The notes: generated by a model not told the origin, from the sequence alone. 64,000 bases of DNA from an uncultured Microbulbifer sp. (GCF_947498635.1 NZ_CANMKV010000017.1:1-64000), one strand, 5' to 3'; counted from the stretch's first letter, positions 35,998-45,583 are shown. Program-made: numbers and translations.

Positions 35998-37374
35998 TCA
36001 AGCCGCCTCCGCGCCGCTAACCCCGGCATCACCCAGATCCTGCCGGGTGCTAGTCGGCGCGGTGGACTCCCCAAGTATGGCGCGGTAGTAAGCCACCAGG
36101 CTCGCCGCGGCCAAACTCCAGGAGAACTTATTCTCGATACGTGCCCTGCCCCGAGCGCTCAGCTCTGCCTGCAGCGCTTTATCCGCAAGCACGCGGCCGA
36201 GAGCCTCACCCAATGCCTCACTGTCACCGGCTGCCACAACGATACCGGCATCACCGACAACCTCCGGCAGCGCACCGCCATCGCTGGAGATCACCGGAGC
36301 CCCACAGGCCATAGCTTCACCCGCCGGGAGGCCAAACCCCTCGTACAGTGACGGACAGGCAACTACGGTGGCGCTGCGGTAATAATTCACCAGTGCTTCG
36401 TTGGAAATACCAGAGACAAACCGCACCGCATCCTGCAGATTCAGTTTTTGCAGTAGCTTTTCCGTAGCACCACCCTCGCGCAAACGCCCGACTACCAGCA
36501 ATTCCAGGCCGGGGAACTTCCCGCGCAAACTGGCCAGAGCCTGCAGCAGTATTCCCAGTCCCTTGAGAGGCTGATCCGCAGACGAGGTTGTCATTATGCG
36601 CAATGGTTTACGGCTTACCGTATCGCTTGGACTAAATATTTCCGTATCGATACCGTTGTAAATCAGGTGCACCTGTTCTGGCGCCACTCCAAACTGCTCG
36701 ATGATATCCCGCTCTGACTGGCGCGAAACCGTCACAATGTGACGCAACTTTCTCGAGACTTTAATCTGCATATTCAGAAAGTAATGCCAACGGCGCACTA
36801 ATAGACGAAGGCGCCAGTCTGGGGCCGCATCTAGGGCCAGCTGGCGATCGCGAGTAATAGGATGGTGAATGGTGGCGACAACCGGTAAACCACTGCGCTC
36901 GATATCTAGCAAGCCATAACAAAGGGACTGATTATCATGAACGATATCGTAATGGTGGCCGTGTTGACGCAGGTATTTATGCGCCCGACGACCAAACGTG
37001 TAGGGCTCGGCAAAACCGCCTGTCAGCTTACTCCACCACTCGAAAAAATCCGCCCAGGAAAATAGGTGCTTAACCTTGAGCGCCCGAGTCGGCTTTTCTA
37101 CTTCATAAAGGTTGAGTCCGGGCATCTTGATGAGCTTGACTCGTTCATCAAGCTCAGGATAGGGCTGGCCGGATATGACATCCACGGAATGACCAGCATC
37201 AACCAGTGCCTTACTCAAATAGCGGAGGTAAATTCCCTGGCCACCACTGTGCGGGTGGCTGCGATAACCGAGTAGACATATTTTTAGTGGCCGTGCCTCG
37301 CCAGCCATTGGACCGTCTGCACAATTTCCCAAGGCGGTCATAGATTCCCCATCTGCTTGTTCTGAGACCCACAT
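35998..37374 (-). CDS. Glycosyltransferase family 4
   Basis: 458-residue GT-B transferase. ICLLGYRSHPHSGGQGIYLRY opens the catalytic part with the Gly-rich acceptor loop; HYDIVHDNQSLCYGLL is in the N-domain; VHLIYNGIDTEIFSP, CPSLYEGFGLPAGEAMACG (with the EGFG...E donor motif) and VISSDGGALPEVVG are in the C-domain. The first 28 residues look unneeded; Met12 at 37341, with GGGGA close upstream, or Met23 may be the true start. It is first of a coupled GT4-methyltransferase-toroid operon. The ability to use UDP- or GDP-sugars cannot be told. Confidence 0.9.
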   Translation of the reverse strand: MWVSEQADGESMTALGNCADGPMAGEARPLKICLLGYRSHPHSGGQGIYLRYLSKALVDAGHSVDVISGQPYPELDERVKLIKMPGLNLYEVEKPTRALKVKHLFSWADFFEWWSKLTGGFAEPYTFGRRAHKYLRQHGHHYDIVHDNQSLCYGLLDIERSGLPVVATIHHPITRDRQLALDAAPDWRLRLLVRRWHYFLNMQIKVSRKLRHIVTVSRQSERDIIEQFGVAPEQVHLIYNGIDTEIFSPSDTVSRKPLRIMTTSSADQPLKGLGILLQALASLRGKFPGLELLVVGRLREGGATEKLLQKLNLQDAVRFVSGISNEALVNYYRSATVVACPSLYEGFGLPAGEAMACGAPVISSDGGALPEVVGDAGIVVAAGDSEALGEALGRVLADKALQAELSARGRARIENKFSWSLAAASLVAYYRAILGESTAPTSTRQDLGDAGVSGAEAA

Positions 37375-37924
37375 ACATTAATCAAAAAGGCAGCGCCGAG
37401 CTGTAAAGCCAGGCTGTGGCAGTCGACCAATCCGGGGCCCTACGCTGGTAAAGCGGAAGAATACACTGGCGGGGAAATGACTGCTAGGCAGAAGCAATCC
37501 ACACTATTGGCCAGTGTGACCTCCTTGTGGCTTCACAGGCCAAATAAAAATGCGGCCCCTGCAGGCTTGATTGAGCCTTCAATGAAAACTGGCGCAAATC
37601 GACGAAGTGGCTGTTGTTTCTCCGCCCCGCATCCGACTAGCCCAACAGCTGGCAGCCGATGATACCGGAAGAGAAAAGTAACAACTGGTTTTTACGCTGG
37701 GAGCGATAGGAATTCTGCCAAAAATGGCAGTAGTGTTTTTTGCTTACCGGAACAAAAAAATGCCCGCCAGATGGCGGGCCAGGTTTCTCGAACACACTTT
37801 CAGGAGGAGAGTTTCAAGCACTTTACGCACTTAAATTTAGGTATAGCAGAGTATTGCCACTCTCCAGCGCCCCTGTCGTAAAAGCCTTTCAATATTTAGA
37901 ACGCCCTCGCCACAGAGAACCATC
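37375..37924. other. Intergenic region, 550 bp
   Basis: No gene seen. It holds the puuA-like gene's terminator (37753-37781), a small CTGCCA/TGGCAG hairpin with a nearby T-run on the plus strand (37715-37740), and presumably the promoter of the glycosyltransferase operon near its left end. Confidence 0.5.
37753..37781 (-). terminator. Terminator after the puuA-like gene
   Basis: GCCCGCC (37762-37768) pairs with GGCGGGC (37773-37779) around ATCT-type loop, and on the minus strand it is followed by ATTTTTTTG, a good U-tract. Confidence 0.85.
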
Positions 37925-39310
37925 TCAGACCCGGTGTAAATAACTCTGATACTCCACATCGGTCACCCGCGCACCAATTTCCGCCTGCTCCTGACGTTTC
38001 AACAAAAGGAATAACTCGATAAAACGCGGATCGAGGTATTCGCGCCACAAGGTGCTCTTTTCAAAGCATTCAAGGGCACCGCTCCAGGTGTTAGTCAACT
38101 GTGCACTTTGCGCCTGATAGGCATCACCTTCCACCGGAGCGGGAGCTTGTAACTGATTTTCAAGACCGTGACAAACCCCGGCAAGAATACCCGCTAACAC
38201 CAGATAAGGATTTACATCGGCACCGGCAATACGGTGCTCGATGCGACGCGCCTCGGGGTTACTGGCGGGAACCCGCAATGTGGTGGTCCGATTATCGTAA
38301 CCCCAGCAAAGATTCAATGGCGCGTGGGAGCCCTCCTGGAAACGGCGATAGGAATTGCTGTGCGGCGCGAAAAATGCCATTGCATCATTGGCAGTTGCCA
38401 ACATGCCCGCGGCCGCCTGACGCAACAAATCTGAGCCCTCCGCACTGCCGTCGTCAAAAACATTTTTGCCTGCGCCATCAATCAGGCTCATATGCACATG
38501 CATACCGTTGCCAGCCTGATCACCGAAGGGCTTGGCCATGGTACTCACACGGAAACCATGGCTGCGTGCCACCCCTTTCAGTAGGCGCTTGAACAACAGA
38601 GTTTGGTCTGCAACCTTGACGGGATCGGGGCTATGCAACAGGTTAATTTCAAATTGACCGGGCGCACACTCGGACAGCACCGAATCCGCAGGGATACCCT
38701 GCTCCTCACAGGCAGCCCGTACATCGGCAAAAAAGTGGCGCTGTGCATTCAGCTCTGACAGGTCGTATACATCGGTAGAGGGCACCAGTTCCGTGTCGTT
38801 GTCACTCACTGGACGTGGACGCGCCAAATGGTCCACTTCATCACGCAACAAGTAGAATTCCAGCTCAGTGGCACAAACTGCGGTGTAACCAAGTTTCTGC
38901 AATCTACTCACCACACGCTGTAGCTGCGCGCGCGGGTCGGCATAAAGAAGAGAGCCGTCGGCCTCGTGCAACTGCATATGCAGCTGTGCCGTCTCCTCAC
39001 GATGCCAGGGCGCGAGGCTGACCGGTGAAACCGGCAGGCAAACCCCGTCGCTATCACCACTGGCAAACACCAGGGGGCTATCTTCAATATCCCGCCCCCA
39101 GATATCCAGGCTAACCGCACTGCGCGGCATTTGCAGACTGCCCTTGAGCAGTTTCTCTGCCGCCTCTGCTGGCAACCACTTGCCCCGAGGCACGCCATTG
39201 ATATCGAATATAAAGCCTTCGATCCACTTTAGGTCTGGGTGCTCTGAGAGAAATTTGCGCGACTGCTCCAGCAGCTCCGGCTGAGCGGAAAATTCTTTTT
39301 CTTGTGACAT
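37925..39310 (-). CDS. puuA: Gamma-glutamylpolyamine synthetase (glutamine synthetase family, PuuA/SpuI-like)
   Basis: 461-residue glutamine-synthetase-fold enzyme that would join glutamate to a polyamine such as putrescine. Fold motifs are GFIFDINGVPRGKW at the N-terminus, ATELEFYLL (metal glutamates), GNGMHVHMSL, and NSYRRFQEGSHAP with NRTTTLRVP near the end. The lack of the adenylylation-site region of GlnA and the neighbour, a putrescine-type aminotransferase, favour polyamine catabolism over ammonia assimilation. It follows that gene by 122 bp. Confidence 0.88.
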   Translation of the reverse strand: MSQEKEFSAQPELLEQSRKFLSEHPDLKWIEGFIFDINGVPRGKWLPAEAAEKLLKGSLQMPRSAVSLDIWGRDIEDSPLVFASGDSDGVCLPVSPVSLAPWHREETAQLHMQLHEADGSLLYADPRAQLQRVVSRLQKLGYTAVCATELEFYLLRDEVDHLARPRPVSDNDTELVPSTDVYDLSELNAQRHFFADVRAACEEQGIPADSVLSECAPGQFEINLLHSPDPVKVADQTLLFKRLLKGVARSHGFRVSTMAKPFGDQAGNGMHVHMSLIDGAGKNVFDDGSAEGSDLLRQAAAGMLATANDAMAFFAPHSNSYRRFQEGSHAPLNLCWGYDNRTTTLRVPASNPEARRIEHRIAGADVNPYLVLAGILAGVCHGLENQLQAPAPVEGDAYQAQSAQLTNTWSGALECFEKSTLWREYLDPRFIELFLLLKRQEQAEIGARVTDVEYQSYLHRV

Positions 39311-39432
39311 ATATAGCCTGAGGTAGTCCAGTCAAATCGCAGAAGCGGCCCCGATCCACCGACCGCATCCGCCGAGGGCAGATAGTGGTTGGCCGCTTAG
39401 AGCCGCTTCCAACAAGGGGGTAAGACCCGAGT

Positions 39433-40782
39433 TTACGCCAGAGCTTTGGCCGTGTCGTCCAGCGCGCGATGCGCTTTTTCAACCAGCTCATCCACCTGCT
39501 CGGTCGTAATAATCAGTGGCGGTGCAATCACCATTGCATCACCGACGGCACGCATGACCAATCCGTGCTTGATGCTCAGGTCGCGGCACACGCTACCGGC
39601 GGTGCAGTCGTCATCAAAGCGGGCGCGGCTGCCCTTGTCTTTCACCAATTCCAGGGCACCAACCATGCCCAGGCTGCGCGCTTCACCGACAATTGGATGC
39701 TCCGCCAGCTCAGCCCAGCGCTTGGCCAGGTAGGGGCCGGTCACATCGCGCACATTCTCGATGATTTTCTCATTGCGCAGGATATTGATAGTCGCCAGAC
39801 CCGCCATACAGGCCGCCGGGTGGGCGGAGTAGGTATAGCCGTGGGTGAACTCACCGCCTTTGCTCTTGATCACCTCAGCGACACGGTCACTCACCATAGT
39901 GCCGCCCAGGGGGAAGTACCCATTAGTGACCGCTTTGGCGAAAGTCATCAGATCGGGCTTGATACCGTAGTAATCAGCGCCGAACCACTCCCCGGTGCGG
40001 CCAAAGCCGAAGATGACTTCGTCCATCACCAGCAGGATATCGTATTGCTCCAAGACCTTCTTCACTTCCGGCCAATAGGTTTCCGGTGGAATCACCACAC
40101 CTCCGGCACCCTGAATCGGCTCGGCGATAAAGGCGGCGACTTTTTCCGGGCCCAGTTCCTGGATTTTTTCATCGAGGCTGCGCGCCGCCTGGATACCAAA
40201 CTCTTCCGGGGACATATCACCGCCCTCGGCAAACCAGTAAGGCTGCTGCACGTGCTCAATATAATCCAGCGGCTGGAATTGCTTGTGCATACCGCTCATA
40301 CCACCCAGGCTGGCTCCGGCAATCGTGGAGCCGTGGTAACCGTTCTTGCGGGAGATCACAATGCGCTTTTCGGGTTTATCTTGCAGGTCCCAGAAACGAC
40401 GGATCAAACGTAAATTTGTGTCGTTCGCCTCGGAACCTGAACCGGTGAAGAACACATTGTTCATGTGCGCCGGAGTTACCTCTGCCAGGGCATCAGCCAG
40501 CTCGATAGATGGCACCGTGGTGCACTGGAAGAAGCTGTTGTAAAACGGCAGTGTATTTAACTGCTGGTAGATGGCGTCACTAATCTCTTTGCGACTGTAA
40601 CCCAGGTTACAGCACCACAAGCCGGACATACCGTCGAGCAAACGGGTGCCATCAATGTCGGTGATATAAGCGCCTTCGGCACGAGTGATCACGCGGGTGC
40701 CCTGTTGCCCCAAATCATTGAAGTCAGTAAAGGGGTGCAGCAGGTGCTCGCGATCGTGTTGTTGCAGCTCACTTTTGTTCAT
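39433..40782 (-). CDS. spuC: Polyamine:pyruvate aminotransferase (SpuC-like class III)
   Basis: PLP class III aminotransferase of 449 residues from the ATG at 40782 (AGGAGCG upstream); the in-frame extension to 40839 is rejected. FTGSGSEANDTNLRLIRRF binds the cofactor, KNGYHGST is next, the aspartate is in VMDEVIFGFGRTG, and the PLP lysine is in TFAKAVTNGYFPLGG. SpuC converts putrescine to 4-aminobutanal. The gene pairs with the puuA-like gene, giving two alternative first steps of putrescine use. Two palindromes lie about 150 bp upstream. Confidence 0.88.
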   Translation of the reverse strand: MNKSELQQHDREHLLHPFTDFNDLGQQGTRVITRAEGAYITDIDGTRLLDGMSGLWCCNLGYSRKEISDAIYQQLNTLPFYNSFFQCTTVPSIELADALAEVTPAHMNNVFFTGSGSEANDTNLRLIRRFWDLQDKPEKRIVISRKNGYHGSTIAGASLGGMSGMHKQFQPLDYIEHVQQPYWFAEGGDMSPEEFGIQAARSLDEKIQELGPEKVAAFIAEPIQGAGGVVIPPETYWPEVKKVLEQYDILLVMDEVIFGFGRTGEWFGADYYGIKPDLMTFAKAVTNGYFPLGGTMVSDRVAEVIKSKGGEFTHGYTYSAHPAACMAGLATINILRNEKIIENVRDVTGPYLAKRWAELAEHPIVGEARSLGMVGALELVKDKGSRARFDDDCTAGSVCRDLSIKHGLVMRAVGDAMVIAPPLIITTEQVDELVEKAHRALDDTAKALA

Positions 40783-41127
40783 ATTTCGCTCCTGGCTTTG
40801 CTCTGGGGCTCTCCATAGCTGCGGACAAGGAATCCGCATGCATCGAATGAATAGTCCCGCAATTTGTCTTCCACCCCATACGCTGCCTACACGCAGACAC
40901 TAGGGATGCCGCATTGCTTTCAAAATTTGTGATCACATTCTAGTGGTGAGACTCACGAAAGCGCAAGATCTATCTATGCCTCAGAACAACAATAGGGTCA
41001 GCGGAGCCACTTCCCCCGAGTAAACTGAGCAGCCTTAATACGCTTCTGAAGGGGAGATAATCCCACACCGGGATGGCACGGGACTTATTCAAACGAATCT
41101 GAGAGACAAGAGGCCGAGATCAGGGAG
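40783..41127. other. Intergenic region upstream of spuC, 345 bp
   Basis: No gene. Contains the two palindromes listed at 40928-40956, and presumably the promoter for spuC-puuA. Confidence 0.5.
40928..40956. promoter_or_regulatory. Two adjacent palindromes, candidate GntR operators
   Basis: TGTGATCACA (40928-40937) is a perfect 10-bp palindrome, and GTGAGACTCAC (40946-40956) is a perfect 5+1+5 dyad. Their centres are about 18 bp apart. They lie upstream of spuC and downstream of a GntR/FCD regulator gene on the same strand, so control of spuC-puuA by that regulator is a reasonable inference. Confidence 0.42.
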
Positions 41128-41793
41128 TTAATGAAGCTCCTCGGCAGAGATGGAGCCGAGCCCCTCCTCAATATCCTGGCGAATAGCTTGGCGCACTCTT
41201 CCTACATCCCCATCGGCCATACCCTCGAGTAGGTCTTCGTGGCGATCCGGCAGTTCCTGCACACCAAAACGCTGGAATACCAGGTGCTGCAGAGGGGCAG
41301 TTTGCAGCCAGAGACTCTCAATCAGGGAGAGAATGATATGGGGACGCCCCAGGCGATAAAGCGTAAAGTGGAAGTCGAGATTGGCAGTCACATACTGCTC
41401 GATGTTTTTTTGCTGTAGTGCAGCGGTTACCCGCCCATCCAGCTCTCGCAGCTGCTCAAACTCTCCCTTTCCTACAAAAGGCAGGGCTTGCTCTGCGGCC
41501 TGACACTCCAGCGCAACCCTAGCCGCACAGATCTCTGCGAGCTTCTCTGGGGTCATAGTGGGCACAGTGACACGACGGGTGTCGGAAAGCTCCAACGCCC
41601 GCTCAGAAGTTAGCCGCCGCAGGGCCTCACGTACCGGCATGGGGCTGCAGTTCAGTTCTGCCGCCAGACCGCGAATGGTGATGGCATGCCCCGGCAGAAA
41701 CTTACCGCGCAGGATGGCATCGCGCACCTGGAAGTAAACGCGTTCCTGGGTCGTGCGAAATTCCTCTTGGGGAGGGCTAAATTCCAATGCCAT
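41128..41793 (-). CDS. GntR-family regulator, FadR/FCD subfamily
   Basis: 221 residues from the ATG at 41793; a GTG at 41799 would add two residues and overlap the patatin stop as GTGA. The winged helix is at about 12-75 (KFLPGHAITIRGLAAELNCS, then MPVREALRRL), and an all-helical FCD ligand domain follows (VALECQAAEQ, FHFTLYRLG, HEDLLEGMADGD with metal-binding-type His). FCD regulators usually respond to organic acids or amines. Likely targets are its own operon and spuC-puuA. Confidence 0.9.
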   Translation of the reverse strand: MALEFSPPQEEFRTTQERVYFQVRDAILRGKFLPGHAITIRGLAAELNCSPMPVREALRRLTSERALELSDTRRVTVPTMTPEKLAEICAARVALECQAAEQALPFVGKGEFEQLRELDGRVTAALQQKNIEQYVTANLDFHFTLYRLGRPHIILSLIESLWLQTAPLQHLVFQRFGVQELPDRHEDLLEGMADGDVGRVRQAIRQDIEEGLGSISAEELH

Positions 41794-41795
41794 CT

Positions 41796-42902
41796 TCACG
41801 CGGCCCCAACCTGTTGCAACTTGTGGGGCAGCTCATCAGAACCTACTTCGATCAGATAATCGGCCACACGGCTTGACTGCCAGATTTCATGGAAGTCCTC
41901 GGCCACCTGCCGACTCAAATCCACCACTTTGTTCCAGTAGCGCACTCGCTCATCCTGATTCAACTTATAAAAGTCATTGCGGTCCGGTATCTTGCCGAAT
42001 GGGAGTTTTGCAACAAACCCAGGAGATGGTGCGATCAGCAGTGCAGAGGCCATGGCATCACCGCGCACCCGCCGCCAGGACAACCCTTTATCGAACCATC
42101 CGGGCACCATAAATGGGAAGAAGTGGGGGTAAAGCACAAGACCCGGTGGGTGCTTAAAGCGCAGATCAAAGTGGTAGTCGGTAATGCCCCCATCGCGATA
42201 GTTGCCCTGTGGCGCACCAGCAGGATTCTGAACACCGGCCATCACCAGTGGAATAGAGCCACTGGCTAAAACTGCTGCGCAGACGTTTTGTCTAGTGAGC
42301 GGCGAATTGACTGTGCTCAGGTTATCGAACGCCACCGCAGCTTGCTCTTGCGAGTGAAACACCACTCTCTCCCAAAAGGCTTTCAGGCTGCGCCTGGAAA
42401 ACGCATTGGCGAGCGCCGATGTAAAGAGAGCTGGTGCCAGTAGGGCCCACCGCTCACTCGCGAGAGGACCACGTCCTCGCACCGTGACAAAATGACTGTG
42501 CCACAGAGGATTTTCCGCCACCTCACTCGCGCCACGCTCACCCAATACTTCAAGCAGAATAGCCTCCCCCGCCGCGGTGATTTCCGCGGGAGTGGGCTTT
42601 GAAGTGCCATAACTCTGATGGATATAACCATACTCCAGGCGCTCCAGTGCTGCCAGAGGCGCCTGCATGGCATAGCACATGTTGCGAAAACTACCGATGG
42701 AAGAGCCCAGTGTCGCCATAGGTTCGCAACGCCCTTTAAAAAACTCCCCCATCAGCACACGATCCAACTGACTGAGAACCAGCCATTTAGGACCGCCAGA
42801 GGCCCCCAGCAAAGTGGAAAACTGCTCCTGGTGCAATCCTTCCTCGCGAATCCTGCGCGCCGCAACAGCACCGGCCAGCAAAATGCAACTGCTGTTCTTC
42901 AC
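41796..42902 (-). CDS. Patatin-like phospholipase
   Basis: 368 residues from a GTG start with AAGGA about seven bases upstream. The nucleophile elbow is GSSIG at 66-70 (Ser68), the oxyanion-type GASGGPKW lies at 33-40, and the catalytic Asp is in RDGGITDY (Asp237). This Ser-Asp dyad defines patatin lipases. No signal peptide or membrane helix is seen, so it is likely cytoplasmic. It sits between gloA and the GntR gene in one probable transcript, overlapping the latter. Confidence 0.83.
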   Translation of the reverse strand: MKNSSCILLAGAVAARRIREEGLHQEQFSTLLGASGGPKWLVLSQLDRVLMGEFFKGRCEPMATLGSSIGSFRNMCYAMQAPLAALERLEYGYIHQSYGTSKPTPAEITAAGEAILLEVLGERGASEVAENPLWHSHFVTVRGRGPLASERWALLAPALFTSALANAFSRRSLKAFWERVVFHSQEQAAVAFDNLSTVNSPLTRQNVCAAVLASGSIPLVMAGVQNPAGAPQGNYRDGGITDYHFDLRFKHPPGLVLYPHFFPFMVPGWFDKGLSWRRVRGDAMASALLIAPSPGFVAKLPFGKIPDRNDFYKLNQDERVRYWNKVVDLSRQVAEDFHEIWQSSRVADYLIEVGSDELPHKLQQVGAA

Positions 42903-42967
42903 ATAATTTCCTTAAAAGGTTTGCCTACAGGCCAAAAATAAAAATATTGAGAGCTTCCCTGGAAAAC

Positions 42968-43408
42968 TTACCACTCGCCAGTATTTTCCATCGACTGCCA
43001 AGGTTCCTTTGGCTCCAGAGGCTCGCCATCTTGTAATAGTTCAATCGAAATGCCATCGGGTGAGCGGAAAAAGGCCATATGGCCATCGCGGGGTGGGCGG
43101 TTTATGGTGACCCCTGCGTCCATCATGCGCTGGCAAACGGCGTAAATATCATTAACGCCATAGGCCAAATGGCCAAAGTTGCGCCCGCTGTCATAGGATT
43201 CCGGATCCCAGTTGTAGGTGAGCTCCAATGTAGGCGCTTTTTTCTCGCGAGCGGCATCAACATCCTCTGGTGCAGCCAGGTATACCAGGGTGAAGCGCCC
43301 CTTGTCATAATCATTGCGGCTCATCACCTGTAAACCGAGTTTTTCACAGTAAAATTTTAAAGATTCTTCCAGGTTGGCCACACGGACCATTGTGTGCAGA
43401 TATCTCAC
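42968..43408 (-). CDS. gloA: Lactoylglutathione lyase (glyoxalase I)
   Basis: 146-residue VOC enzyme that isomerises the methylglyoxal-glutathione adduct. Metal ligands map to His5, Glu62, His80 and Glu123, in LHTMVRV, TLELTYNW, FGHLAYGV and SIELLQ. The GTG start has AAGGAG eight bases upstream. It is the first gene of gloA-patatin-gntR and is divergent from a class V aminotransferase-fold gene. Confidence 0.93.
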   Translation of the reverse strand: MRYLHTMVRVANLEESLKFYCEKLGLQVMSRNDYDKGRFTLVYLAAPEDVDAAREKKAPTLELTYNWDPESYDSGRNFGHLAYGVNDIYAVCQRMMDAGVTINRPPRDGHMAFFRSPDGISIELLQDGEPLEPKEPWQSMENTGEW

Positions 43409-43483
43409 TCTCTACTCCTTCCTGTTGCCAGGATCTACAATCGCGGAATAATAAATAATTCAGCTTCGCCCGGCGAAAAGCAA

Positions 43484-44653
43484 ATGTATAAAAAATTCTA
43501 TCGAGCATTTTCACAGGCGCCCAGTGGCAGCCCATCTTCCATGCTGCACATGGCCTGCCACTCACACCACTACTGGCCCGATGTTACTCTGGAGGCAACC
43601 AGGCAGTACTGGCATGATGCCGCGCTGCTCGCCGATGAAAAGTGGGGGCCTATTTTCCAAGAGAAAATACCGTCCTGGCAAAGCGCTGTCGCACAGACAC
43701 TGAATCTGCCGGATGCCGGTCAAATCGCCATCGCCCCGAACACACACGAACTGGTTTACCGGCTAATTAGCACCTTCAATCCCAGCGAACCGCTGCATAT
43801 CCTCACAACCGATGGGGAATTCTACAGTTTCACACACCAACTGCGGAGGCTGGAAGAACTCCCCAATGTACGGGTGACGCGTATCCCCAGGGCGCCTTAC
43901 TCCACACTGGCCGAGCGCTTCGAACGGGAATTACATGCTCAAGACTACCAACTGGCCTATGCCAGCTGGGTGTTCTTCGACGCCGGCGTAGTATTTCCGG
44001 AGCTCGTGCGCATCGCCGAGCAAAAACCAGAGAAAACCCAATTTGTAATCGACGGCTATCACGGGTTTTTCGCCCTCCCTATCGACTTGAGCAGGATTGC
44101 CGATAAGGCTTTTTTTACCGCCGGCTCCTACAAATACTTGGGCGCCGGTGAGGGGATGTGTTTTATGAGTGTACCCCGCCACTGCAGCCTGCGCCCCCTA
44201 AACACCGGCTGGTTCGCTGAGATTTCAGCGCTTGACAACCGCTCCGGCAAGGTCGGTTATGCGGACAACTGGCTCAGGTTTGCGGGAGCCACCATGGACT
44301 ACTCCTGCCTTTACAAGGGTCTGGCAATTTTTGACTTGTTTCGGCGTGAAGGCATTACCGTTAATAAGATCCACCGCTTTGTGCTCGCCGCTCAGCGGCG
44401 ATTCCTGCACAGCATGGACAATGCCGACCACCCTATCCTCAATCGGAAACATTTAATCCACCACGACCTAGAGCAGGGCCATGGGCACTTTTTCACATTT
44501 GACTGTCAGAGTGCCGAAAATGCTGGGAGACTGCAAAGTGAGCTGAAAACCCGTGCTGTTTTATGCGACAAACGCCAGCAACTATTGCGGCTAGGTTTTG
44601 CCATCTACCACGACCAAGATGAAACTTACCAGCAGGTGTTCGGCTCTGAATAG
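43484..44653 (+). CDS. Class V aminotransferase-fold PLP enzyme (kynureninase-like)
   Basis: 389 residues from the ATG at 43484; a 30-residue extension upstream is possible but runs into the gloA promoter region. The PLP lysine is in AGSYKYLGAGEGMCF, preceded by the cofactor aspartate in FVIDGYHGFFALP. MACHSHHYWPD near the N-terminus resembles the substrate-binding start of kynureninase-like and cysteine-desulfurase-like enzymes. The specific reaction is not known to me. It is divergent from gloA with 75 bp between the starts. Confidence 0.8.
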   Translation: MYKKFYRAFSQAPSGSPSSMLHMACHSHHYWPDVTLEATRQYWHDAALLADEKWGPIFQEKIPSWQSAVAQTLNLPDAGQIAIAPNTHELVYRLISTFNPSEPLHILTTDGEFYSFTHQLRRLEELPNVRVTRIPRAPYSTLAERFERELHAQDYQLAYASWVFFDAGVVFPELVRIAEQKPEKTQFVIDGYHGFFALPIDLSRIADKAFFTAGSYKYLGAGEGMCFMSVPRHCSLRPLNTGWFAEISALDNRSGKVGYADNWLRFAGATMDYSCLYKGLAIFDLFRREGITVNKIHRFVLAAQRRFLHSMDNADHPILNRKHLIHHDLEQGHGHFFTFDCQSAENAGRLQSELKTRAVLCDKRQQLLRLGFAIYHDQDETYQQVFGSE

Positions 44654-44858
44654 CACTTTAAAGAAGAAAGGTTTCATTTGGACGCTGGAGGGTCGCCTCT
44701 ATTGCCAACCTCAACAGGATCACAGCCCTATAGCACAACCGGTGAATCCGTTATGCTGAAATACTTGCTCAGCTGCGGTTCAGATACACGCTGATAGCAT
44801 TTTGGCACATGATGCATTGCTATATTGCCAACCCCATAGCGATAGATAAGGAAAAATT

Positions 44859-45572
44859 ATGAAGTTCGTTAAACTCTCCACCGTGACACTGCTCGCCTTA
44901 CTGGTTACCGCCTGTGACAACGGCCAAATACCCTCCGAGCGCGGCACACTTGTTTCTATCGCAGCCGAAGGAGAAGCCCGTCAGACTCCCGATGTCGCCA
45001 ATCTCTCTGTCGGTGTGGTAACCGAAGCCGAAGATAGCAAAAAAGCCATGCGTAACAATGCCGCGCAGATGGAGTCATTACTAAAAGCCATTAAAAAAGC
45101 CGGTATTGCCAAGAAAGATATCCAAACCAGTGGTGTGAGCCTCTCCCCCCGTTATCACTACCAAAAAAACCAGAAACCTCAAATTGTCGGTTATACCGCA
45201 CGTAACACCGTCAGCATCAAGGTGCGTAAATTGGATGAGCTGGGTGGAGTACTGGATGATCTAACAACCGCCGGCGCCAACCAAATCAACGGCCCCAGCT
45301 TTGAGATTGGCGAACCCGGCCCCGTTAAAGCCGAGGCCCGAGAAAAAGCATTGCTGGACGCCCAGGAGCGCGCGACCATTTACGCAAAAGCGCTGGGCAT
45401 GAAGGTGCGTCGGATTGTCAGTATCTCTGAGCAGGGTAGTGGCGGCATACCCCGCCCAATGATGCTGCGAGGCCAGATGGAATCAATGAAAGAAAGCGCC
45501 TCAACGCCGATCGCCCCCGGTGAAACCACCCTCTCGGTCAACCTGGACCTGGTATTCGAACTAGAAAAATAG
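44859..45572 (+). CDS. SIMPL-domain (DUF541) lipoprotein
   Basis: 237 residues with a lipoprotein signal (LLALLVTACDN, lipid Cys19). The SIMPL domain covers about residues 30-235: GEARQTPDVANLSVGVVTE, then DIQTSGVSLSPRY and ARNTVSIKVRKLDELG. Family members are periplasmic or outer-membrane proteins of uncertain function, some tied to oxidative stress or vesicle structure. The ATG has TAAGGA upstream. Monocistronic. Confidence 0.9.
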   Translation: MKFVKLSTVTLLALLVTACDNGQIPSERGTLVSIAAEGEARQTPDVANLSVGVVTEAEDSKKAMRNNAAQMESLLKAIKKAGIAKKDIQTSGVSLSPRYHYQKNQKPQIVGYTARNTVSIKVRKLDELGGVLDDLTTAGANQINGPSFEIGEPGPVKAEAREKALLDAQERATIYAKALGMKVRRIVSISEQGSGGIPRPMMLRGQMESMKESASTPIAPGETTLSVNLDLVFELEK

Positions 45573-45583
45573 CCACTTTGTAC

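Noticed and set aside
39469-40413. 314-codon plus-strand frame opposite spuC
   Set aside because: Shadow of the aminotransferase gene, whose catalytic motifs fall across it.
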